64,000 nt of DNA from Chamaea fasciata (Eukaryota; Chordata; Aves; Passeriformes; Sylviidae). The DNA lies in contig JARCOQ010000016.1 in assembly GCA_029207755.1 (NCBI GenBank), positions 13,351,307-13,415,306 of the forward strand. The letters are read 5' to 3'. A program made the translations under genes and the position numbers. The notes under the pieces are model-generated. The model saw nothing but the letters and a program-made list of their open reading frames with translations. It was not told the origin of the DNA and ran no database searches. Each line of letters begins with the position of its first letter. Positions within the stretch are counted from its first letter, which is position 1. This document shows positions 14,301 through 26,300 of this stretch, one piece after another.

Positions 14301-17300
14301 TTTGAAAGAAAGGAAATCAAATTTAACAACAGATGATGTGAGACTGGACTAAAAGAGAAGCACAGTGGTTATATCTGGGGGCTTTCAAAGTCAAGGGAAG
14401 AGAAGAGACTGAAGTTGTACAGACATTTAGAGTGAGGGGAAACACTGAAGTGCCAGAGTGCTCTCAGTGCTGCAGGGAGGAAAGCACAGTGCAAGTAACA
14501 TGAAGTCCACCTTGAAAAGACAAGAAGTTCAAACTGAGCTGAGATTTGTGTGCCTTCACTCTTTGCACATACAGCCATAAAAACTTTCAACAAGCATCAG
14601 TCATCTCTGCAAAAACAGGGATAGAATAAAGACCTGCTTATGCTTCTATACTGTATCATCCCCCTGAAATGAAATTAATTTAAGATTTATCACAGTAGTT
14701 GGACAGAAACAGCTCCAACCAGCAGTATTATAACCTGAGAAAATGCTGCACACATCTCTGGGAAGTCAAAGTACCATCTGCTCCAACAGATGGTGGGTGA
14801 GGGTCTCAGAAGTTACAAAGGGGATTTATTCTGGAGCCAAAATGAATTAACTTCTTTTTCTCTGTTTGGCTTCCTGCTAATTAAGAAACTAATTATTTGG
14901 CTTTTCAAAACAACTGGCCTTAGTGCTTTCTTGGGACACATCTGGATTCTGCTTTTATGAAAAGAGCAGCTTGACCACAAAGTATGGCAGGTCTGAAAAC
15001 TTCACCTCAGACCTTTCAAAACTCAAGCTGATCAGACTTGTTCAGTTAAGCACTGCACTGAACTACAACAGCAGTCACAACTTCAGCCCCTACATTTGGG
15101 GTTTGCTGGGTTTTGTTGGGGTTTTTTCCCCAGGTAAAGACCACACCTCAGCAGCAGATTTTTAGAATAAGCAGCAGTGGCTTCAAATTATGTTCTCCAG
15201 ACCAAGAAAAATACTTTCCAGTATGGTTCTAGATATTGGCATATCTACCTAGCACTGCAGACTGATCTCAGGTGTAATTCAAGTACAGTCCCAAGCAGTC
15301 ACAGGGCTCTTTTGTCATGCTGTGAAAAACTGTGCCTTTATTGTGCTAGAGAACTCTGCATTTTGTATTGCTACAAATGTGTTGTGTTAAACTCTTCCAC
15401 CAAACATCTACTGCTGCCTGGGAGAACACACATTTCCATTTATACCACAGGGAACAGACCTCCACAAGGGAAGTGGGAAACACAGAGCAAGTACGGAACA
15501 AGGACTGAAAGGGAGAGGGAAAATCTTGTGCTGTGGAAACAAAAAGAGAAGGAAGATGGTAAAGATGTGGCAGAAGATTGAAGTATACAGGCTTTTATAC
15601 TTTATCACAATTTCACTGAAGTCAGAACATTCGAGGTGTTAAAAATAACAAAAGCACAGAAAATCCCACTTTAAAAAAAGTTAAACAGGCAGGGGAGTGA
15701 CAGCTAAAAAATCACATAATGACAGATGTGTGCTGAAATTGCATCTGAGCCAGAGGGGGAAAAAGCATGAGAACTCTCCTTATTGACATAATATATTCTC
15801 ATTTCTTACTAGAACAAATTGTTTCATGTTTGTCCTGGTGGAAGAAGTCAGCAGAGAGTGGCCGAGTGCCTTTATTTTTCAGCATGACTGGTTTGACAGG
15901 AATGTACACTTCAGCACTGTCCTTTCTTTTGGCTGAGAGAACTCGCACTGGCTTCACTTCTGCAAGATAAAAAAGGGAAAAGAAATAATAAACTTTAAAG
16001 TTACATGAAAGCAGCCAGCCCAGGAAAAAACTTTGGATTTTAAATGATAAAGTTTTGCCACTTTAATTATGTTGGCATAGTTAAAAGTGGTAATTTCCCT
16101 GCCTTTCACTGACACTGTTCTATTGATGTAGAAGCACATATGGATGGCTGGCACTAACTCAGTGCAACAAAATAAAAATAGTATTATAATGGACCAAGAT
16201 ATCTCATTTCTGCCAGATATTTACCTGTCAAGAAAAGCAAAAATAAAAAAGAAGTCCTGAGTCATTTGTTAACATAGTGATACCAAAGTAAATTCTTAAC
16301 AAACAGATGCAAATGTTGTCTTGTTTAGAAGTTTAAAAGGGGGAGAGGGCTGCTTAGAACAGCTTAGGTAAGTATGTCTTCACTTTTTGATTTGGGAACT
16401 ATAAATGCCTCTATTGTTTCCATCACAGCTCTGAAATTTCTCTCTGGACAAAAAGTCCTGCCCTCTCTCAGAGATTTTGTTCTCCCTGTGCTTTCATCCC
16501 TTGCTCCTGTCTCTTCTTCTGCCCCTCTCCCCATTCACACTCCACTCACATCTATGATAATGAAAGGAACACTCCTCTGCTTAATTTATTCCAAGATTGC
16601 TCCTCTGAATTTATGCAATTAACTATAGGGAAAGAAAAAAAAAAAGGAAATAGTAAAATAAACAAAATCAAAAAACCCAAACCAATTACTGTACTGGAAA
16701 GAAGTAGGGAGGGAGTTTTGAGAAATACTGAAGGCAGGTCTAGGTCTGGTTTCTGCCCGAACTCTCCAGCCTTTGTTAAACCATCTTTGAGACCAAATGA
16801 CTGGTTGTGAGTTTGGACACTGAGGTCCCCAAAGGAGACAGAAAGAGCCAAAAAGAAGTGGCTCATGTCAATCACCAGGGATGAACAGCACACACTGGGA
16901 CAAGTATTCAGCACCCAGTTAAAGTTGAGACTGGGAAGATTTGGCTGCCTGAATTATCGCAAATACAGTTCAAAAATATGTCTAAAACCACAGCAATTTC
17001 TTGAGAAATCCTCCGGTCTGAGACAACCTTAGTTCAAATGTCCAGAGCTGGTGATGCAGGTGCAGTAACCAGGTCTATACCTTTGGCTTTGCCAAAACAT
17101 TCTTAATGAGGTACAAGAGCATGCAAGTGTCCCAAATCAGGAGATCAAAACAACAGGCTTGCTGAAGAGCATGAGAACTTAGGAGGGTATGGAGTAACTC
17201 CTTAAGATCAACCTTAAAAGTAATTCACTCAAAGAATAATTATTGTAGCACTGCAGTAGTGTGGAAGACACAGACTTACTGCTTTGATCCTGGCTGAACT

Positions 17301-20300
17301 CCAGCACAGTCGGGGCACCAGAATCAAGGCCAGAGGCTCTCCCAGCATCCTGAGGTTCAGAACCTTCCTTCTGCAGTGCCCCACTGCTGTCCAACTGAAG
17401 GCCTTCAAAGCCTGTAATTGCTTCCTCAGTGGGAGATGGTTCTGGAAACACATCCTCTTCAACAGAGTCATAATCATCACTAAAGGAGTCTTCTTCCATC
17501 CTCTCCTCTTCCACACTGCGCTGCAAGCTGCTTCTCAATTCCTGCTACAATATAAACACATCTGTCAGAAAAGCTCAAACTTGTATTTTAAAATAAACCA
17601 GAGTGGCTGCCTCTTCCTCCCCAGGAGAAAGAAAAATCTTCTGATGAACCCAGAGCTGTGATGCAGCTAAAAATATTCCCATTCCTATGTCATGTCTGGC
17701 CTCCTTGGATGAGGGCTTGTAAAGAAAAATCATCTTACAACTCCTGTGCTCCTTCTCATCAGTATCCAGCAGGAACATTCTGTAGGCCAAGGAGTTTTTA
17801 TGAGCAATACTAATTTCTAGGAGTAAGTTACAAAAAGCAAGTAAGGGGGAGAGCAAAGGCATATATTTGTGCAGTCTCACAGTTGTGCCTTGCTATTTGA
17901 AGAGTAGCTGCAATCCTGAATTTCCAAATGCCTTCACAAGACTGTCAAGCTCGTGTAGCAGCAACTCCTTTTTAAGCACGTGATAGATGATAATAGTCCT
18001 GCCTTGTACACATCTGTACTTCAAAAACCAGCAGAAAAAGAGTTGGGGTCTAATGGGCTAAGCTCCCAGTTTGCATGGAGTTTTTTGAAGTGGACACACT
18101 GTAACAAGATCTTATGCAAAAACTAACCTATTTTGAAACTCACTGTGGAAAAAACTGCCCTGCCTCTCTCATCACACACCACAAAGAGCACAGATGATGC
18201 CGGAGAGCTGTGTACTTTCATGAATGCAAAAGGAAAAGACCTTGCATCTCTTAAATGCTTTTCCCCCACCCCAGCTTTGCTGGTATTAAGAGTTCTGAGA
18301 TAAATATAGGTAAGCAAACTGCATAAAATGAAAACCTGAAGCTACCTTAGGTACAAACGAACTGTGACAGTCTATATTCAGTTTGCAATGAAAGCTTCAA
18401 GCTGCTACAGATTACACTTGTTAGGAAATCCATGTTGACAGAAATATATTACAAAAAGCAGACAAAGTCAGGTTCAAAAGAGGGTTTATATGCAACCTGA
18501 GCCTTGATATTGAGCATGTCTTTATGACAGTCAAAACTAATATTTCCAGCTCTTTGACAGGAAATTGTACAAGCTTTCTTTTCCTTTGAAACCTCTGCAT
18601 CTGCATTGTAACAAGACATTCCAAGAAACACATTATGGCCCCAGCAAAATCAAAATTATTTCCATCTTGACTAAAAAGAAAAGTGGGGGGTTGTTTTGAA
18701 ATTATTAGCTTCCTATTAAAAACATAAAAGATAGAAATATCCATCAGTGTAAACAAGTTACCAATTTGTAGAGCAAAAAAATAATCATCAATGCAAGACC
18801 AATATAGGAACGAGAGAAAGATGCAAGCTAGGAGAATATGCTTGGGAATTTTGTCTGATATCAGTGGTGAGATCTGTAAACAATTTCATTTATAGATGCT
18901 ACTCCACTACCCAGAAAAGCTTTATTTATGTCATTAATTGATTAGGCAGAAAAACATTCATAAATTTTTGTTCATCGATTCATTTTCTTTCACATTTGTG
19001 AAGTGTGCTAGAACAAACTGCAATTAGTGATCAAATGGAAGGCTGCACACTCAATATAACAACAGTCCTTGATGCAGAGCAACTGCTTTGATTATAACAT
19101 TTTCAAATAGTCTGATTTTTTTAGGCAAAACAATGACATGCAACAATTTTAGCATCATTAGTTAAAGACTACCCTAAAGGCACCAAAAGCTGTTGTTTCA
19201 GCTTTCTCTAACCTGACACCCAGGAGGGATGTTCACTTGCACAGCCTTTAAGTGAACCGAAAGAGGATCCTTGCAGGAAATACCTTGATTCAACCCAACA
19301 GAGACAATATTTCACCTCCTAAAAATAAGGTTTAACATCTTGTAGCATTGCTGATTGAGACTTGATTTTTCAAGAAGCTTTACTTTTCATTTTTTTCCTT
19401 CTTTTTGTGACACCTCATCAAAGCAAAATTCTCTAATGAAGACACCACTATAGACTGGTTTGGGTGCTCCAGCTGAGGCTGATACCTGGGCACAATCACA
19501 TTCCAAATGACACTGCCATGAACAACAGAAGGCAACTGCCAGTTGTACCTGGGACAGACGACCACCATCATCATCATCATCATCATCAGTGCTGCTCTCC
19601 ACACTCAAGCTTTCATAAGTTTCAAAATCGCCAGAGTACTCCAGGGATGGTTTAATGTAGAGTTTGCCTCCTCTTTCTGTTTTAATTGCTACAGTTTTCT
19701 GTCAAAAGAAGTGCTCAAGGAAATTAGATTTCTTCTGTGTATCAGTAGCACAAAAACAGTAACCATCACACTTTATATAACAACAGCATGATCAAGCACT
19801 TCTTTTCCCCTCTGTTCCACAGAAGGTTTCTGTCCACCCTGAGCTCACCTTTAGGCCCCTGAGTTATGGTTTAACAGCCCTGGTCAAACTCCCCACTTGC
19901 AGCTGCTGCTGCTGCTGTGCCCAGAGTGGGCAGTGATATTAAACCTTGTTCTCTGTTGTTCCCTCACTCCTCTAGCATTTTCTAAGTGCCAGGGGCATAG
20001 ATGTTCCAGAGGGAATATCCTAAGACAACTTGGGTGAATTCTTTCAGTGAGTCCATCCTTCCCCCTCACAGCATCCCTTAGCACAGCCCAAGTTTGACAG
20101 GTTTGGCCAGGAACTGCTGGGTCCTCTAGTTATCCAAAAAATCCCCATGGAAAAACACTGGGAAAGGAAACTGCTATCTGGCACAACCTCCTTTTCAGTC
20201 TGTGGTTGCATTTTTCCTTAGCTAAATAATTCCAGTTGTTCATAAGGGTTTAATAACTCCTATCCTCCCATCCAACTGGATAAAAGGCTTAAGGAATCAT

Positions 20301-23300
20301 CCTAAGCTAGTCCCAAGTAGCAACCAGGTTTTAGTACAGAGCCACACATCTGGCAAATTCAGCAAAGAAGTCCTGACAGGCCATAATGGAAGCTGAGAAA
20401 ATGAATTCAACTAAGCACTAAGGGTGGTAAATAAAGTAATGCAGCCTTAAAGCTTGAATGTGCAGTATTTTGTGAAAAAAAAAACCAAAAAAACAACAAC
20501 AACAACAACAAAACAAAACAAAAAAACAAACAAACAAACAAAAAACCAATCTGCATAGCACAAATACCTGATCCACAGAGCCAAAAACCTCTGATCCCAT
20601 CACTCAAGCACAGACTGGACATCCAGCCAGGCCAATGACTAATCAAGTAGTGTAATTACTTGGGTGACATGTCTCTATTGTTTTGAATTCACACTTCTTC
20701 TTTTAATTAAGTCCTTGACAAGTTAACTCAGATCCTTCTTTAGGCTAAAAGAAAATAGGTTTGTCTTCTGAGATTTCTCTGGTGAACCCACAACTATGGA
20801 GCTGATAGCTCCAAATTTCTTCTAGATAGGATATTTTTATTTATATGCATTTCCCTCTCTTATGATAAATTCTTAAGAATTTATCACAAATTACCCCTCA
20901 AATTATGCAAATTACATTTCTTTGTCCCTCAATCCTGTTGCAGGGTGGAGAACTGCAGTAAGAGGCAGGGATGTCTCTCCAAAATTAGTTTGCACTAGAT
21001 AAATTCCCTAGGGTGACATCAGAGCTATCCAGCAGCAGCTATTCTGCTGGAGGACACATTGGGCCACTCATGTCCAGGCTTCAAACATTTCTGTGATCAG
21101 TGTCACTGAAACCAAACCCTTTCAATGAGATTTGCCTTTTTAGGCTTCCAAGCAGACACAAATCTGGGCAGGGTAGCATTACATGTTGTCAGGATCCAGA
21201 CTCAGCCATTCAGAGAGTCCCAGCTGCCCACTCTGTACCACTGGCAACCAATTTCCCCTAAAGTTATTTGCAACCTAAGAATTAGTTCAAAGCCCCATTT
21301 CTTCACCTGCCCCATACCTGAAGCCAGTTCCTGCGTTGTGTCTTGCTTGGGGCAGTTGGGGTGCTGTGCTCTGGCAGCCCACTCTCCTGTAGCTGGGCTG
21401 CTTCTTCAGCAGGGACACACAAGGGTTAGAACACAGGAGAGAGAAAGCAGAAATACAATATTAGACGGTAAACAGACACGTTCATTCATAGGTTCATGGG
21501 GTGGTTTTGTTTTCTCCCCAGCTGAGGACAGAAGACACACAAGTGGAATCAACAGCTGCAAAGAAATCCCACATCAGATCCCGGCCAGTTCTGGCAGCAA
21601 GAGTTTTGAACCTCTTCAGGGACACTTATGATCAAGTCTTTTTAAGAGAATAAATTCTTTTAAGATACACTGGCTTAACAGCAGGGGAAGCCCCACCTTT
21701 TTTGATATGAAAATACAGAAATACATTCTAGAACAGGGGTACACATCATTCTGACCTCCAGCTGGGTAGAATGTAACTTGTCTGAGGAAGCCAACTGAGC
21801 CCAGAACCCAACTACCAAGTGCAGACTGACAGACATGGTTCTGGTGAACAACAGGTGATATGTTGGGTTTACAAAGGAATTGTGTGTATTTACTCTCAAA
21901 ATTAAGGAAACATAAGGTATTGGCAGATTAAACAGAATATGTTGGGTATTGAACATACTGTGCAGAGAAGGATTCTTCACCTATAAGCCATAAATGAAGG
22001 ACAAACAACCCCTATCCTTCATTTCTAAGGCAAGGAAGAGTTGGTTCAGGAACTCCTACAAAAGATCTCTGTATGCTCAAGAACTAAGGGTCTCTGTGCT
22101 GGAAATGGCCCCAACTTAGAGTGGAACAATGGATTTTTGAGAAGATGCTTTGATTGAGAGAAAGAGACAAACAACTTGCAGGTCACATCAGCGTCCTCAA
22201 TGGAACAGAGGCATTACCAACACTCTCAGTAGCATCCTAAATAAAGGCATCTCATTTCCTATGGCCAAGACAGATTTACAGCTTCCATTTCTTCTCAGTG
22301 GAGAAAAACAGCTGATGCAAAACCTTTTTTCTTTAAACCATAATTTAATGGTCACCCTAAGGCTGCAGGAACTGGCACTACCAATAAAAGAAGCTATTGT
22401 CCTACAAAGGTCATAGAATCACAGAAAGATTTCATTTGGAAGGAACCTCTGGGGGTCACCAAGTCCAGCTTTCCACTCAAAGCAGGGCTTACTTCAGAAT
22501 TAAATCAGGTTGCTCATTACAGCTCTCAATACCATATTTTTTAGGGGGAGAGTTGGACAACCCTACATGCACCTGTGCAGTGACCTGTTCACAGAATTGA
22601 TACAGAAAGTTTTGACAGTGGGAAAACATAAAAGATTCATTTTAGTTACAGCCCTTGGGCAATCCGCTCCACCAAGAGACTGCACAAAACCTGGTGCAAG
22701 CAGACAGGAGGGAATAGGCCCAGGGTAGGACCATCCTGGGGGAAGAGTGTTTGCTCATGTCCATCTGGGCATTACAGGATGCCTTTCTAGAATGCATTGT
22801 AGCATTACAGGATGTTGTTCAATTGCTCCAGCACAAGGTATCTCTCTGTCTCAGAGGCCCAAAACATGACTTAACAAAGAGGGGAAAAAGAAAGGACTGC
22901 TCCAAGCAAGAGAAACAGCCCTTCCAACCAGAGCTCCTGCTGCTCCAATAGGCTATTCCCAAGGAACACCAGAAATCCTTTGAGTCAGCATTGGTGCTGA
23001 TTGCTCTGCTGCACTGGCTCTGCTGGCTCAGAGGGTGAACTGTCTTGAGCTTACACTGTGAGAAGCAAGCCTGGATTCAGTCACTGCTTTGGGAGAGACT
23101 GTAAGCACCTTTCCCTTGCACTCTCTGAGAATTCATCTCTTCAAAGCAACTGCCCAGAAACCCCTCAAGTGTGCTGCAAGTGTAAGTAGGAAAGGGGCAG
23201 ATGGCAGGACTCATGCTGCCACTGCTGAGTACTCCATCCTCAGAACTGCTTGAGTGTCTGAAGAGAGTCTTTACAAGTCATGGTGTGACAGGACAAGAGG

Positions 23301-26300
23301 GCTTCACACTGACAGAGAGCAGGGTTAGATCGGATATTAGAAAAAAATTGTTCTCTGTGAGAGTAGTGAGGCCCTGGCACAGGGTGCCCAGAAAGTCTGT
23401 GGCTGCCCCATCCCTGGAAATGTTTCAGACCAGGTTGGACAAGGTTTGGAGCAACCTCGGATAGTGGAAGGTGTCCTGCCCACGGCAGGGGGTGGAACAT
23501 GATGAGTTTTAAGGCCCCTCCCAGCTCTGTGATTCCATGACTCTGCTCAGTGATGGATTCATATGCCCAGGTCTCTCTAAGCAAGGATAAACAGTAATTG
23601 AAATCCCAGACAGAGGCTGATGCAGCTGAGCAAGTCATCTGTGCAACAAACATTACCCTGGAACAAAAATATCCTTCCCATGGGATGAACGGGATGTGAA
23701 CACCAACCAGTACCTGTTTGGGCACACAGAACAGCTCCACTGGTGTCCTTCCCCCAGAGATTTGAGCTGTTAGTGCTTATTTGACTAGGCAAGGACTGAG
23801 AAATACTAGTCCTAATCCAAGGAGACCCCACACTACCCTCAAGCCACATATTTGTGACCACACAGACATTCACTGGAACAACAGAGTTGTGAAACCATGT
23901 GTGGGTTATAGACCCAAAGAAATGCCAGCACAGCTAGAGCCCAACTTCACCACCCTCCAACCCATCATTTCCTTAAATTCATTACCAATCCTAAGCATAA
24001 AAACTTTATCAATCACTACTATCAGTAATTACTCCTAGGGAACACAACGAAAACAGTCCTGACAAATAGATTTATGATGACACTTTCAGGAAACAGAAAG
24101 AGGGATTTATGCCCGTTCTGGATTATTAAGTACCACCCTTTCCTAATTTTTCAGTGAAGACTAACCCTATAGATGGATGCTTTAGAAGTAATAAATGATG
24201 CAATAACTCTCAAGGGAGATGGATAGGGAAGAAAACTTAGTGCTGTATCTCAGCTAGGAATCATTCCTGTAAGTAAAATCCTGTTCAATCATTGAGAAGA
24301 AATGCCTAGAAATGAAAAAGACCACAAAATTGCTAAGGTAGAACCCCCAGACTAGAAGCTCATACAGACTTCATACAGAAGTCATACAGCAGTGACTCCC
24401 ATTCTGGACTCCAGTGGCAAAACCAAATGGAAGAGGAAAAATGACAGGATATAGCTTCAGCTGGTATCTTTCACTGCAGCTTCATGTGTCTAAAACAACA
24501 CCACTGGAGAGTTAAGAAACAGCAGAACACTGAGTTATCTTCTGCAGAGCTGGTGCTACAGTCTCTGATTGATGGAGCTGAGGAAAGGAACAGAGACTGC
24601 AACTGGAGCCTTCAGAGATCCCTAAGACATGTATTCTACCTTGACTGAAGCAAATGGCTTTAAGGGACCATAGAAATAAAGAATTTTAGTTAAGCTGAGA
24701 CATAACAACTGCACAGCAGAACGTTAAGAGGAAATTTCTTTTGACAGAGTTCCACTAGAGCTGCTGCCACAATATCCCTTGACAATTTTTGGAGCAAAAA
24801 GTCCAAGATGCTGATTTACACCCTCTTTAGCTACCTGAAGATGTATCAGCTCTGTGTGACAGAGCACCCAATTTCCACCATTTCCCAGTATCCAAGAACA
24901 TGACCATTTTTACATCATTACAAACAAGATTTCACTTTCACAGAGAGCAGTAAAGCCAGGTGACAAGCTGATTCCTCATCACCATCCCAACCTGCAGGAA
25001 ATTATACAAGCTGAACACACCTAAGCCTGCAAACAAGTAGTATGTGCCCAGTGCAGCAGGAAAACAAATTAAGGAGATGAAGTTAGAGCTCTGGTTGGAA
25101 CAGTTATTGAAGGAAAAGTTAGTTTCCAGTATTGTTGAGATTAATAAACTTTCAATCAATAAATTTTCATACTAGGTAACTTTTTTTAACTCTTTGTCTT
25201 CATTTTTAGGTGAAAATGAAGCTTAAACAGGCTACCACATTAAAAAAACCACTCTGAGATAGGTGGTAGCAAGTGTGAACATAACTGACTAAGGCTGGTA
25301 AACTGCTTTACACAGGGATTTAATAAAATCAACTTTCTTTTCATTATGCTAAATAGATTAGAAGGCCAGTAAGCTCATACTTTATACTTTCATGCATGCA
25401 AAATTATTCCTGTCACTGCACTGCTCTCGATGACAGACAGACTTAAATTAGAAACAAAATACCCATTTTTCCATAAAGCCAGCTAATCACTGGGGGAAAA
25501 AATGGTCGATTTTCCTCACTTCAAATATTTAAATAAAGATTAGCTATCTTTTTAAGACAACTATTATAGCTTAAACATAATTTATGAGCTTAATGAAGCT
25601 ATTACTGGACATAATTTGATTACAGTCTATGTCATCAAATGTCATTTGTCCTCAGGACACCACACTTGGATAACACTGAAGTCCATCAGATCTTAAATCC
25701 TCTTAATGGTGTTATGTGTCAAAGGTATACCAATATTTTCCCCTGACAATTTATATACATTTCTAATCTTCTACTTTTAGTTAGAGCTGTTTAACAAACG
25801 AAGAGGCAGGGAAATTAAATGTTGGAATTAAAGAGGGATGGAGTGAAAAATTGACAGGGTGTTGCAGAGCCTATTCCTTACACACAGCCAGCTTAAGCAC
25901 TCTGATTTCCATGGGATTTCATCCCCCCAGGCTCCAGTGGTGCTGTCCCTGGATCACAGTGACCTCTGTGAGTGAGTCCCAGCTGTGGTGCAGGCTCACT
26001 CCCAGGGACTCACTCCCATAACACTCACCCTTTGTCCTGCTGGGTTTGGGCCTGTTCCTCAGGAAGCTTTGTGGGGTGACTTTCCTGCGGTGCTTCCTCA
26101 GCTCAGAGTTAGCTCCATTCACATACAGAGAAAATCCTTTTTCCAGCTGCTCCAGTCTGATTTGCACGGGATCTTTTCTTCTTAAGCGCTCCTGCAGCCT
26201 GGAGGAGAAAGGCCAATAATTCATCCTTGCACAGTGCATACACAGATGGTCAGATCAGCAATAAATACAATAACACACCATGCCACAGAGATGAAAAATA

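Larger units (their letters stand above)
21404..26028 (-). other. KATNIP intron 3, the longest KATNIP intron apart from intron 11
   Basis: Apart from two CR1 fragments and a repeated GCATTACAGGATG near 22770 and 22803 it looks unique. No exon seen. Confidence 0.6.

Noticed and set aside
21125..21631. 168-codon plus-strand ORF
   Set aside because: It overlaps KATNIP exon 4 in antisense and shows no recognisable protein; the minus strand has the conserved exon.
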